A stretch of DNA of 64,000 bases from Sarcomyxa edulis. Lineage: Eukaryota; Basidiomycota; Agaricomycetes; Agaricales; Mycenaceae. The notes under the pieces are model-generated. The model saw only the letters and a program-made list of their open reading frames with translations. It was not told the origin of the DNA and ran no database searches. How positions within the stretch are numbered: the first letter of the stretch is position 1; each line of letters opens with the position of its first letter. Shown here one piece after another: positions 50,201 through 62,243 of the stretch. Where the stretch lies: NCBI GenBank assembly GCA_009761415.1, contig QUOL01000004.1, positions 1,612,001-1,676,000 on the forward strand. Reading direction: 5' to 3'. Made by a program: the position numbers and the translations under genes.

Positions 50201-51430
50201 AGCTCCAATCCCTCAAAAGAAGTCTCGAAATCCCTCGACGCAACCTCCAGCCAAGCTGCTCCAGCGTCTCCTCAGAAGGAAGACATTTCTCGTAGTCTCG
50301 ACGCGGCACCCACGGTCAGAGCTTCTCCAGCCACAAAACTGGAACCCCTTGTAGATACGACGCCCACAGCTGACCAGCCCGCTACGTCAGCGACAGCAGA
50401 CGTCCCGGCTCCCCCTGCCGAGGAGAAGCCCGCCGAGTCAACAGACAAGAAGGAAGAAGCTAAACCTGAAGAGCATGCAGATCTTTCTTTGCCAGCCGAA
50501 GCAACTACTTCAGGAGACCTAGCGGCTGCTGCAGACTCAACAACTGATGCCCCTCTAGGCTCAGCAACGACACCTGCTGCCACCGACGCGCCCACTACAC
50601 CTTCGGCCGCAGACCCGAAACCTCCCGCTCCCACATCCAATCCACAGCCTATAACAGAAGGAATCAAGGTGTCTGATTCTGTAGAGACTACTATCGAAAA
50701 ACCAACTGACGGCAGCTCCGCAACGGTTGACGCTCCAGCACAAAGTCCGCCCTCGTCAGAAACACAGACACCCGCACCGCCTGAAGCTACTGCTGCGACA
50801 GCTGAAATTAGTGCAGGCGAAACGTCAACGACTAAAGCCGTAGAAGACACGGCTAATGTAGGAGGCATTGGTACTGGTGGTACGAACAACACAAACATCT
50901 TGGCTCCATTGGATTTCGGTGACTCTTACTCTTTTGGCTCCGCTGCATCAATAACGGCGACTGACTTAGCTATAGATTCTAGCGCAATCTGGTCATCATC
51001 ATCGAATCCGCTAGCATCTACAGCACCAAATCCTTCCTCGCCCAAACCATCCGCTACGAACGCTTCATCTTCGCCAAAGCCAACTGGATCTCCAAAACTA
51101 GAAATGTCTTCTGAACCTGCCCGATCAACAGAGACCACAAGCGGAGATGCACCCGCGAATCAGGATACTTCCCCTCAAGTAGAGCCTTCGCCCAAGCCGG
51201 GCTCCTCACAACTAGAAGCGATCGTCACCGATGAGGCTGAGCCAATTGATACAAATAAAGCCGTGACCACTCCTTTACCTCCTACAGCACCTGGATCGCC
51301 TAAGACCCCAATTGGCGATAAATCTGCTACAGACACAGAGGCTCAAACTCAACCTTCAAATGACGAACAAGGAGGTGGAGGTGCTGGCAAGGGCAAAAAG
51401 GCAAAGAAAGGCAAAAAGGGAAAGAAATAG
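47264..51430 (+). CDS. HSPA12-like Hsp70 ATPase fused to a long disordered tail
   Basis: Fourteen exons join in phase: 47264-47409, 47467-47619, 47676-47881, 47941-48116, 48175-48292, 48350-48403, 48454-48634, 48692-48728, 48786-48946, 48999-49203, 49266-49410, 49465-49631, 49688-49701 and 49753-51430. They give 1,146 residues. The actin-like ATPase fold is shown by ALDVGTTFSGVSYA (phosphate 1), VADAGGGTLDISSYG (phosphate 2) and WLVGGFAASPWLF (adenosine). This pattern is that of HSPA12-like proteins, which are expanded in basidiomycetes, rather than canonical Hsp70. The 14-base exon links the last ATPase-side segment to GPASIIYNE and then about 550 residues of Ser/Thr/Pro/Ala-rich disorder, ending in a Lys/Gly tail (GKGKKAKKGKKGKK). 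A canonical Hsp70 peptide-binding domain is not evident. Splice fit makes the fusion likely, but transcripts would settle it. Confidence 0.8.
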
Positions 51431-53013
51431 GGCTGTAAGTCCGAGAATGACTAATTACCGGAGGATGACGCTGATTATGAACCTAAGTCGACTGAAGCTC
51501 TAACGACTCCAACTTGAAGAAAATTGGGGCTTTCTCAATATATCTCGAAATCTCCGTGAAGGATTCAAGTTTTTGGGGGCGAGATCGAGACATCAGATGA
51601 AGGCGTGCGGGTCGTCTTGAACGGATACAACGTAACAGATGAGTTTCTTCTACGCATATACGCATATATATAGATGAATGTCTGTTTGTAATGAAATAGT
51701 TTTTTGGATACACCCCCGCGAAGGTAAGCAGCCGCCTTCTAAACGAAAATGCGGCTCGCCAGTGTCGGTCAACGGCGAGTCTGTGCGAGTTGTGGCTTCG
51801 TCTTCAAATTCTCTCCTACCGTTCTCGAATCTCCAACGCAGCTTCAGATATGCTCGATCTCGAAGTGAAGGCTTAGTGCTCAGTGCTAATCCATGAAGTA
51901 GCGGGAACAACACCGTACCGATGATGCCTGGAAAGTTGTATGATCTCACTCTTTCAATTCAGTATGTTTTCAAGCTCGTATTTCTTCCAATCCTTCTGAC
52001 ATTCTTCCAGCTTTGTTGTGCGTGAAAGGTGAAGAATGTGATACTCTGGCGCGCTCTAGGAACCAGCCGAGCGAGTATCTGATCTAACATCGCAATTTAT
52101 CGCAATCGAAGTTGTATAACTTGTCTCGAGCGTCATTGACTGAATCTGCATATGTCATGTTCAGGAACCAGAAAATTGAGGATCAAGTACGAGGAGAAGA
52201 TTCTTTCTTTGCTTTGCGGGAACAATGATGGGCGGAAACCAAATTGTAGGTTCCCTACAATGTTGCTGAATCGTAGTGCGGGTGCCCAGCAACAGATAAT
52301 CTCCATCATATCACTTACGACAGGGATTCAAGAAAGTTTGGAACTGCATCCAATACAGGGTAAGTGGCGCTTTCAGACGCAACGCCCGAATTGGCCCCGT
52401 GGTGCATGCTAAAATTTGACCGCTCTGTCAGGTCAGGATACGGAGCTGCACGAGTACTTCTGATGCGGTTCGTAATGCGGTTCGTGATATTTTTGGGGCG
52501 TTAAATAATCCATAAACTGATATGTGTTGCAGTTATGCCGTGAGATGTTTTGATGGTGCGACACTTCAAGTGTCTGTCCTAGTAAGATGAACCAAATGGA
52601 AACTCGCACGCGAAGCCCTTTGCGATATCATGCCACCATCGTGAGGAACGTTATGGTTTCAGCGTACAGAGGTTGTTCGACTTGGAGCTTTTTTTGGTAC
52701 GTCGTCCAAAAACGGCTGCATCGAAAGATGTGTGGTGGTGATCGATGACCGCACTTCTTCCCCAGTGATAGTGTGCATCGCTTTACAACGTACTTCATGA
52801 ATGAATTGACTTACGGCCCTTTCTCAAGATTCTTAAGATTGCATCAGTCTTCTGTTAGACAAGGTGTGCCCCGCTGTGTTCAATAGATGGACTGATATAG
52901 AACTCGCTGCGAATTGATGGGGTCTCGGAGTGCAACGACATTCGGTACGGGGTTCCACTTGGGATATAAAGTGTCTCTTTCCACTATCTTGTCTTTTCTC
53001 ATCCTTTGACCAT
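51431..53013. other. Intergenic region
   Basis: This gap of about 1.6 kb has no supported gene. A minus-strand open frame at 51650-51949 and a plus-strand one at 52152-52412 lack recognisable motifs. A TATA-like tataaa lies at about 52966, some 50 bases before the DUF6534 start. Confidence 0.5.
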
Positions 53014-54862
53014 CATGCCTAATGTCGAAATTCTGTAAGCTTTCTTTCAATATTTATAACCCCACATTCTGACAACTATCCTCCTTAGGTTCGGTCCCAT
53101 GCTCATCGGTGTGTTTGTGAACGCTATATTATATGGCGTAGGTTTCTTTCTCCGTGATTCCATGATGTTCCCTAAGCCATATCTCATAGGTACTTGTGGT
53201 ACAGGTCAGCCTCCCGTATCCTACCTTGTGACCCTGCTGCGCTCAACTCCACTCGTCACGGAAGGTCTATGTCTACTGGCAAACATACAAAAGGTCATTG
53301 ATAACTCGTCGTCTTTGCTCCATCCGTGCTGAGCTATTTCGCACGTTTCTAGGGATGCCACCTGGATGAAATACTTTGTATGCATTATTGGTCCTGTAAG
53401 AACCAAAAGGCAAACATTTAGCTATCATCTAGGTATTCTACATGCTGATCGCCGAAACTTTGAATACCGGCTTTGACATCGGCGTGAGTTAGGTGTCCTC
53501 ATGGTTAGCTTGTCTTCTGATCTGTTACTGTGTCTCGCAGATGATGTATGAACCGCTGGTGATCCGGTGGGGTGAGTCTTTGTGTTTTTCCTTTCGTTCG
53601 TCAGCTGACATTGATGATGTTGATATATTGCAGGGTCACCGCATGCTTTGAGCGTGTCTCCGAAATGTAGGTTCGCCGTGCCATTCATGAAGATATATCG
53701 CTGAGACTTCACCACTGCGTTAGTGATATCAGCTGGTGCGTTTTTGAATCCTAATATGTCCTACCTCACTGCAAAAAGCTGAAAAATATACAGATCCCAT
53801 CATGACCGTACGCCGAACTCCAAACTTTCCGTTTTCTTTGAACTGACACATATATAGGTCGCCCTGTCCGCTCCCGTCCAAATCTTCATTGCGTGGAGAA
53901 TCTGGATCATCAGCAAATCTCGTCTACTCACCGGAATTATCTGTTTCTTGGCCATATCCTCCTTTAGTGAGCGTATAACTATCCCTGTCCTCGGTGTCCT
54001 AGCTAAGATGAGATCCAGTTGGAGGAATTGCGACGACCGTATGTGTCACCCTCATTCCGGATTATGCCAGATTCAACACGTTCGATGGCGCCGTTGTTAC
54101 GTGGTTAGCAGGCTCCGCTGCTGCTGATGTTATCATCACTACATCACTAGTCTGGTCACTCGTGAGTCGCTTTCACTCTAGAGTAATAGAAAACCAACGG
54201 GCTTTCCACAGTACAGACGAAAAACGGGTGTCTCGGGCACTGACCATATCATCAACCGCATCATACGGCGTGAGCATTTATATATGGAGTTTCGCTATGA
54301 CAAGATGCTAACAATCTCGTTCGTAGTTACTGTTCAGACTGGAATGGTCACCGCATTTGCAGCTACCATCGACGTCACGTTCTTCCTCAGTCTCCCTGTA
54401 AGTCCCTACCTTGTAGACATTCCAGGCAACCTATTGAGATGTTCGAATTCAGAGCACTAGTTTGTGTGTCAAAACAAATTTCTCCTTCGAGCGAGGCTAC
54501 TGATTTTTAATACGCAGGAACTTTCTCTGGGACTTTTTCCTTTGCAAATTGTGAGCATTCTCAAGGCTTTTGTGGAGGTTATATACCAAATTATGTTGAC
54601 TTTCCAGGTATAGTAACGCGCTGATGAGCACTTTGAACGCACGAGGTGGATGGACAAACCCGACTGGCAATCTTGCAACCAACGTACTGTTCAGCAATGA
54701 TTCCGAGCCCTCCAATGTCTTAAGCTTCAATGCCCCTCGGAATGTGAGCGTCGCTTTGTCTGCCACATATATTAAACTTTATCACTGACATAGTTTGGAC
54801 CTCGTGACGTCAGTATACTGACCCTCGTGTGGTTCGCCTGCCTGCTTTTTGCCGTCAATTGA
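53014..54862 (+). CDS. DUF6534-family multi-pass membrane protein
   Basis: Many short exons are needed, and several joins are approximate. The readable order is MPNVEIL, then FGPMLIGVFVNAILYG, YWQTYKR, VFYMLIAETLNTGFDIG, MMYEPLVIRW, VALSAPVQIFIAWRIWIIS, a loop with GAVVTWLAGSAAADVIITT, LTVQTGMVTAFAATIDVTFF, and NFLWDFFLCKLYSNALMSTL followed by NARGGW. This matches DUF6534 proteins of Agaricomycetes, predicted seven-helix membrane proteins of unknown function. The C-terminus, after FGPRDVSILTLV, ends at 54862. The frame requires an intron in 53290-53420 whose borders I could not fix, so a broken gene is possible. Confidence 0.6.
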
Positions 54863-55920
54863 TTATACGCTCATTGGTTATCCTCATAGATTGCCACTGG
54901 GGTCTACGAATTGGAGCCACCGTCTATATCCACCGTCCTTTCATCCCAAATCAAATCGCAGGCTGGTCAAGATGTAGAATACGGGTTACCGGGAACCAAG
55001 GCGGGGGAAGTCCAGGAAGACCACTCTTTTGATACACAATAAGCTCTGAAAATACGGTCTCTCTTTCAGATTGAATGCCCGATTCTTAATTTATTCATCC
55101 TTTCTTTACTGCACATCGAATGTGCCACTCCGGTTTCACATTGAGACAAAAATCACTACAGTGCTTTGCATGTGAGACTGCACAACGATTTCGCAGGAAA
55201 TGAGATTATGTAAGATTGATGTGACCGACTGTCACCGCATCTATTTTCGTTCTGGGCCTTTTCGTCCTCGTCCTCGTCTAGGGTTGCGGGTGAAACTCGG
55301 GTGCTTATGCACCAAAAAAATTTGGATTTCTCGCTCTTCTTGATCTTGTTTTTTCACATGTTCAACTGGTCCCCGTTAGCGTTACGGCACCGTTTATATG
55401 TTCAGTTCAGAGCCCGACATTACGGGTTACTGAACCTAAGGTCGAAATGGTACAGTAGCGCTCACCTCACATGCTCTCTTTTGGCTTTAACTACCTACAT
55501 TTCTGGATACATACTCATTGCGGAAGGAACAGTTTGCAATTCATGTTTTTCGACTTTGATATTCCTAACTCGAAGCTGGACCAGGACGTTTAGACTGTGA
55601 CGCGAAAGGTCGCGTGCTTTGTGACGTGACGTGGAATTCCTTGTCCCAATGGATGACGAGTCACGTGCCTCACGTCGATTCAAAGTACACTGAGTTCAGC
55701 TCCAGTGCAGTCACCTAGTCACCTCTCCGTAGGTTTCTTCTCGTTGTCTCTGAGCTTTCAATCAGCGTGATAACGTTTGAACGATTGGTTAGCAGATTTC
55801 CATCTTTTCTACCTAAGAGTGTTGGTCGGAGTTGGGTCGGAGATTCAATATCGGACCAGTGCCACTGGCCGTGATCGATCCTCTTCTTTCTCTTCTTTAC
55901 AAGTTACTCCGAACCTCATC
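54863..55920. other. Intergenic region holding the left edge of the duplication
   Basis: No gene was found. From 55456 to 55582 lies copy B of the dispersed repeat, and from 55584 the duplicated upstream region of the FunK1 gene begins. Confidence 0.7.
55456..55582 (+). repeat. Dispersed repeat, copy B
   Basis: This stretch matches 10977-11117 with one substitution and lacks a 14-base segment. It directly abuts the second FunK1 segment; the two source sequences share agctgga at the junction, suggesting a microhomology join. Confidence 0.85.
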
Positions 55921-58576
55921 ATGGCCTTCAATATCTCACAAGACACGCCCGCGAGACCCAAGTCTACCCATGATCCTAATTTCTCTCGCTCGACTTTGCA
56001 AGAGATGAGGGCTGCCGTACTCAAGGATGTTGGGATATGCCCTGTTGTCACAATCGAAACTTTCTTCACCGAATTACTGCCTTCGTTATCTGGCTCTCCC
56101 AACTTGGTTGTTGAGATAGAGCAGGAGCTACGTGCCTCCGGCAAGCTTGCGCGCTCCGCTGCTGGTGGAGATACATGGCCCAATATGGTACGCCCTGGCA
56201 AGTCACGCGAAGTCGAGTCTCGGGCCTTCGCACCCCTGGAAGATATCATTCAATCCATCATAGCCAAGGTCGCTATTGCCAAGAACTTTGATCCCGAACT
56301 TGTTTTTCAGGCTGACGGGAGCAATCCGCTACCTAACATAAACCCGCAAGGTAGTACCACGATGCCCGATGGCGTTTTCAGCGTCCCTTCCTCTGTAGAA
56401 AGGTCCATTCTGAGCAATACAAAGGCGGGCGTACCTCGGTGGGAACAGGTTCTGCTTTCCGGTGAATTCAAGAAGAAAAAGAGGAAAGAGGATCTTCAAG
56501 ATGTACGTGGCTTGAAACTACTAACATCTATTCTATCGTCCTGATCCGCTGCTGCTAACAGGACGTGGAGAAGCTGTTATGGAACATGAACCATGTGATG
56601 CGTAGCGACCCCCGTCGGCGATTTACATTTGGCATCACAGCTGAGAATACTACGATGCGCATCTGGTACTGTAGTCGTACGGCTGTGGTCGTGACCCAAC
56701 CATTTGATTACTTCGAGGTGAGTCATACATCAGTCATGCCTCGACGCATTCTCAGCGGAGTATTCCTTTAGCAATCTAGCCATCTCATCAGGCTAGTTGC
56801 CAGCTTAGCATGTGCAACAGAGACCCAACGCGGATTTGATCCCACTATGCGCCTGGTCCAGGGCTGGGAGCAGACTCACCCCATGTACGACATCGATGTT
56901 TACACTGATGCTGATACCCCTCCTACCACCTACCGTAGTAGGGTGCTTCTATCGGATTTCGGGGCCCACGCTCTCCGTGGACGTGCCACTCGAGTTTTTG
57001 AGGTCCAACTTCTTGTAAACGGCGAACCCACTGGTGATTTTCACGCGTTGAAAGACGTTTGGGTCGACTTTGACCGCGATACGGAAGGCAAATTGTTGGA
57101 AGATATCGAGGCCAGCATCGGAGAAGAAGACAAAGAGGCATTCAGGAGACATTTCATGACCAAACTGGAGCATGGGTATGTATACGTTCCGAATGAAGAA
57201 GGGAGTCTCGTCATAGACCGTGCTTTCACGCCGACCACCTATTCTGTAGTTGATGGGGTTAGGCGTTGGTCATATTTCGACCTTGGGTTTACAAAGTCTC
57301 GAGGACCCGAGACAAAGCGAAGCGGCTGTCCCCTGGATGAATCCAAGCCTCCCAACAAGTCAATGGGTTTCTCAAACAAAAACCATTATCGAATCGTATT
57401 CAAAGACGTTGGAACACCTGTTTTCCAAATTACGTCCGTCAAGCTTATGTTCAAGGTTCTCGCTGACATCATGACGGGCATGTATCCTTTTAATCCTTTT
57501 TTTCCAGTATACTGATATGGCACTGTTTCAGCCCTCGAGATTTTACATCGTGCTGGATGGATCCATCGCGATCTCAGCCCCAGCAACGTTTACGCGCACA
57601 ATGGCGACGGAAAATTGAGTGACTTAGAGTATGCCAAAAAGCATACAGACAACTCTAAGCATGAAGTTCGGACGGTGATTTTGTGTTCCCCAGCTGATCG
57701 CCCCTTTGTACTGATTAACTTGTCATATCAGGGAACCGCCCAATTCATGGCTTCTGAAGTCGAACGCCAGAGATTTCTCTTTGGCGGAGCCCCTTTCCGA
57801 GCGAATGGGTTGCACGATATCGAATCCTCCCTCTGGATCGTTATTTGGATGTTATTCTTCAGCACAGCTTCGGTATTGGACGAGCCTCCCGCCTCTGGTG
57901 CCGATACCTCTGGACAACTCGAAGCCGCCTATGAACTTGTGTACGAAGATAGAAGAGAGACCATGCTTGAGTATGCCGCAGGCCTAGAACTTGGTTTCCG
58001 GACCCTGACTGCGAATGTGGCCTTCATCCGCCCGTTCTTGGAAAATGCCCGTAATACTGTTGCACGTCACCGAAAGATCGTGGGCGACTCTCTTAAACTC
58101 GGAACGGCCACCATACAGACTGTCCACTCCTTGTATACTTCGGTGTACACCTCCGTTCGCACGGTGTACCAGACGATCTCGGATCAGGCTCCGCAAGAAC
58201 TCTATCTTCACTTCATCACCAAGGATCCTTCTCCCAAGCGGAAAGAACGTGATGATACGTCGGAGTCCTCCCAAACCGACGAATCGACTGAGGATAAGGC
58301 CTCACAAGTTATGGACGAGGTTCCACTGGCGAAGAAAAGGCGTCAGTAGATGTACTATGGAACCCTGTGCCCCTAGTCTCGTTATGCTCGGTGGTGTATG
58401 TACCGTTGATAGTACTTGTTGAATGAATTATCTATTATCCTTCAAATTCATTTTCAGTGGTCAATTGATGGCCTATTCAAGTTTGCGGACGCGCGACACG
58501 TCGAGAACTTAACGCGTCTGGGGCGTGAGAATAATGAGGTATTAGTAACGTCGTGACCTAAAAAGGGAATCCACTA
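55584..58576 (+). repeat. Segmental duplication, copy 2 (FunK1 locus)
   Basis: This is the partner of 19169-22163, in the same orientation about 36.4 kb away. The exon-intron structure is identical. The right edge is at the shared ggaatccacta, after which the copies differ. Confidence 0.9.
55921..58349 (+). CDS. FunK1-type fungal protein kinase, copy 2
   Basis: Five exons, 55921-56502, 56562-56717, 56772-57477, 57532-57674 and 57732-58349, give 734 residues, the same length as copy 1. Exons 1-4 differ from copy 1 by only about three residues. In exon 5 about thirty residues differ, mainly in its first 125 codons, after which the C-terminus is again nearly identical. The catalytic loop HRDLSPSN, the DLEYAKK segment and the basic end LAKKRRQ are intact. 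The same GC donor (57478-57479) is needed. Both copies appear functional. The localised divergence in the C-lobe suggests changed substrate binding or gene conversion. Confidence 0.85.
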
Positions 58577-59142
58577 TTCCTGGGATCCTTTCTTTTTTTT
58601 CATGTTTTCACCATCACGTTCAGCCTCGTCCAGCAAGCCAGATCAATCGTTCTTTCCAAGACGTGAGTTCATCTTTCGATGTTGCTCTGTTATGATGGGC
58701 CTTGTGCCGTTAGTCAAATAGCATGTTAGACTACCAATGCTAGACCGGTGACTGATCTGTCTACTAGAAGGGCAAGCCTGTCGGTAGACAGACCAGTCGA
58801 TCTGGATTCCCCTTGACCCTAATTCTATTTTTTTCTGCCAACGCATTTACAGGCAGGGGGTAAATTAAAAGAAATAAACCAACTTCGTTCCCCTTGTTTT
58901 TGTACTGCTATGCATTGATAGGAATTGATCACCAAATATATATGCTCGTTCTGGAAAGTGAACTTCCTCCTAAGTTCTGGATGCTGCATTCATCAAGGAG
59001 ACGGCACTGTCCTCCCATTTGTCCGGTCATTCCAGCTCTAATATTCTGTGGCTTGAGATGACACGAAAAGCTGATACAGAAACTGAACATTTATGTATTA
59101 CATTGATACATTTTAGAAATACCCTTCTAGCATACCGTGCCT
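58350..59142. other. Intergenic region
   Basis: The duplicated kinase 3' flank occupies the left part to 58576. The rest, up to the MetRS stop, holds no recognisable gene. Confidence 0.6.
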
Positions 59143-61930
59143 TCATTTCTTCTGTAAATTTTCCAAATCTCCCTTCAGACGCTTCAACTCATCCACTGCA
59201 CCTTTGATCTGAGCATCCAATTCAACCGATTTCGGCGTCTGGCCCTTCAATGCACGAACCACTGACCCTTGTTCCGCCACTTTGGCCTCGAGGGCAAGTA
59301 CCTCAGGCGATTTAGGTCCAGCATCGGCTGTCGATGTTGTAGCCTCCTTCTTGCCCTTACGCTTCGCCTTCGACGAATCCTCGACGGCAGGGGCTGTCTC
59401 ATCACCTCCGAATCTAAGTCTCCACGTTTCTGCCATGCTCTCTTCGATCTTCTTGAAGAGATGTTCCGGTTTGCCGATTGGATGACCGGCAAGGATATCG
59501 TTGGAAAGCACCTCGGGTACTACTCGTGCGGGAGCGTTCAACTGGGCGAGTATTGAGTCCGATGTTGCGGGCATGAATGGGTAGATGAGAGCTGAGAGGA
59601 TGTAGATGAGGTTCACGGCGCGCGAAATGACCTGAGCGCATCGAATGGGATTCTCGGTCATCAATGCTTTGCCAAGACCAGAAGCTTGGAGGTAGGTGTT
59701 TCCTCGACTCGAAATGCTCATGACGATTTGGAGGCCAAGTCGTATTTTGACCGATTCCATGGCGTCGATGTAGTCTTTGAGGTATCCGTTGATGTCCGCG
59801 ATGAATTCAGCATCGTGAAGATCGTTAGGAGATAGTGGCCCAGGAGCATCTCCACCGTCTGGAATGATACTGTCATATTGAGATGACACGAATTTGAGGG
59901 CACGATTGATGAAGTTTCCGAAACTTGAATAAGACGATGGTAAGTCAGGAGATACGCACTAAATTTGAATTTCAGTGACATACTTGTTTAGTAGGACGCT
60001 GTTGTTCGCTGATATCTTTTAGAAAAGAGATGCCGACGTCAGTCCAGATTTCAGTTAAAGAGTCTACGAAGGCACATACACAATCCGGCCAAGAAAACAT
60101 CGCATCGGCCGTTTCGGGTCTTGTCGAAAGCAAATAGTACCGCCAAACAGAAGCAGGAATACCCGTTTCTTTGGCCGCTGGCCCGAACACGCCACGGTTC
60201 TTACTCTTGGAAAATTTACCACCCTCGTAATTGAGGTATTCTATATAGGCACAGAAATAAGTCCACATTCAAAGGTGCGGTTCAAGAGTGCAAGAGGCTC
60301 ACCAGTAGTGGAAAGATGATGAAGTTTCGTCCAATCCCGTCCATCACCAATCTGTACGGATGGCCAGTAGACCGTATGGAAGTAGACATTGTCTTTACCC
60401 ATGAACTGGTAGAGACGGACGTTCTCTGGGTTGAACCACCACTTCTCCCACTCGGGGGTGTAGTTCGCAGTTATACTGGGGTACCCGATGGGAGCATCGA
60501 ACTGTAACACGATCAGGACTGCGCTATGTTACAAATCTGACGATCATGACTTACCCAAACATCTGTGAAGGAAGCCAGGTCAATGAGCGACCTCAAAAAA
60601 AAGACAATTAAGAAAGAGATACGAACATAGAACTTTCCCCTTCATGCCTAGATCGTCGTCGCCTTCAATTGGCACAGGTACACCCCACGTCAGATCACGA
60701 GTCAAAGGGGTTGGGATCAATCCACTTTTTAGACGGGCATCTATAAGTTCACCCTCGTGATTGATGACTGAGTTGGGGGACCATTTTCCTGCTTTGTAGG
60801 ACTGTTTAATCCATTCCTCGGTGCGTGGCTGGATTTCGTTCAATTTCAGGTACATGTGAGCCGAAATACGACGAGTAATGGTATGAGATTTGTCGACTAA
60901 ACAGCGAGGGTTGATTAATTCCACTGGGTCGAGCGTACGACTGCAGCCATCGCATTGATCGCCGCGAGCATCCTAGATTTTGTGTTAGTAAAGTGTAAGC
61001 CGACCATTTCGAAGAGTAATCTTACGATGAAACCGCAATGAGGACATGTTCCTTCGACGAAACGATCTGCTAAGAATCTATGGGAGACTTAGACTTGAGA
61101 TGATAGGAAAAATGTTTGGCACCCTACTTTGGGCACCCCTCGCAATATGTTTGCTCTTTGAGTTGTTTCTCGAGTAAGCCGTTCTTTCCGAGGTTAGTGT
61201 AAATTTCCTGTGATATTCTAGACCCAACCTATAAGCCTCAACAGTTATGGATGGCGCAATTATCACGAACTCTGTATGCAAAGGAGTCGAAGTGCGACCG
61301 AAGTAGTCGAATCTGAGAGGGTTCAGGGATATGAGATACAAGGCTTAGGAATGACAAGCAAGATGATTCACCCGATGTCAAACCACTCATATGTTTCTTT
61401 GTGCAGAGCGTGGTATTTGTCGCACAATGCACGGGGACTGATTCCCTCCTTCAGAGCTTGTGTCTCGGTGGCCGTTCCATATTCATCAGTACCGCAAACA
61501 TAGAGTGTCCTCCGATTTCTGGTGCCTGAATAATTCATAAGACTTCATAGCGAGGTTTGCCGGTTGAACAGACATACGACTATAGCTGGAGACGAACGAG
61601 ATGAGTTCATCGTCCACATTCGATTGCAAGACAGACACACCGACTGTATACATCGGCACTCAGTGTACTCCCGATGATATTGCCTATCGATTTCCGGTAA
61701 GTTTTGGCGGGTTTAGGAGCAATGCAATCATACCGAGATGGGGTACATTATTGCAGTACGGTAAAGCGGATGTTACAAGCACATTCGTTTCCCCGTCCTT
61801 GGGGAGTCTAGCATAGACATCGCGTTAAATTCAAATGCAAATTAATCATGCACCAGGCGTACATTGCTGGATGGCCCGGTGGTGCAATCACCCGCAAAAC
61901 ATCTTCTGTGGATCTAATTTTTTGTGTCAT
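59143..61930 (-). CDS. Methionyl-tRNA synthetase, cytosolic type
   Basis: The minus-strand gene starts near 61930 ([20 protein letters not shown]) and ends at 59143, with about ten exons. Class I signatures are present: [13 protein letters not shown], the HIGH counterpart; [15 protein letters not shown]; a zinc knuckle with [29 protein letters not shown]; and [12 protein letters not shown], the KMSKS counterpart. The anticodon-binding helical domain follows ([19 protein letters not shown]). The C-terminus adds a Lys-rich linker and an [30 protein letters not shown] helical hairpin resembling a WHEP domain. There is no N-terminal GST-like domain in this reading. The enzyme charges initiator and elongator tRNA-Met. 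The first exon join is inferred. Confidence 0.87.
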
Positions 61931-62243
61931 GGTATCTCTGGATGTTCCTAGACTATATATCCGTATGAAAAAGAGGCGAAAAGCAGAGGCTAGCAGAGGC
62001 TAGCAGAGGACCTGGTGAAAGTGAGTCGATCGATGACCAGGGCAAGTAAATTTCCGAGTCAGATTCAAAGCCTTTCAGATCACACAGGCGCAAGCAAGCT
62101 TAATTATACCGCCGGCGCCCCCGGAGTCCAAATCTGTCTCAATTTCTCCTTGAATTCAGACGACAACATATACCCTCCCGCTGGGATCCAATCCAGGATT
62201 CTATGGCTTTCAGCTGGCTAAGGTGATTCTAGATTGACTCTAC
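61931..62243. promoter_or_regulatory. Divergent promoter region, MetRS and OPT transporter
   Basis: This 313-base interval lies between two divergent genes. It includes two tandem copies of aggctagcag near 61987-62006. The true start of the OPT gene may lie within it. Confidence 0.35.

Noticed and set aside
50272..50898. 208-codon minus-strand open frame
   Set aside because: It is the antisense shadow of the low-complexity tail of the Hsp70 fusion gene.
49800..51430. Stand-alone disordered protein gene beginning at 49946
   Set aside because: The frame is open without stops back to 49753 and joins by splice phase to the Hsp70-like exons; a separate gene remains the alternative to test.
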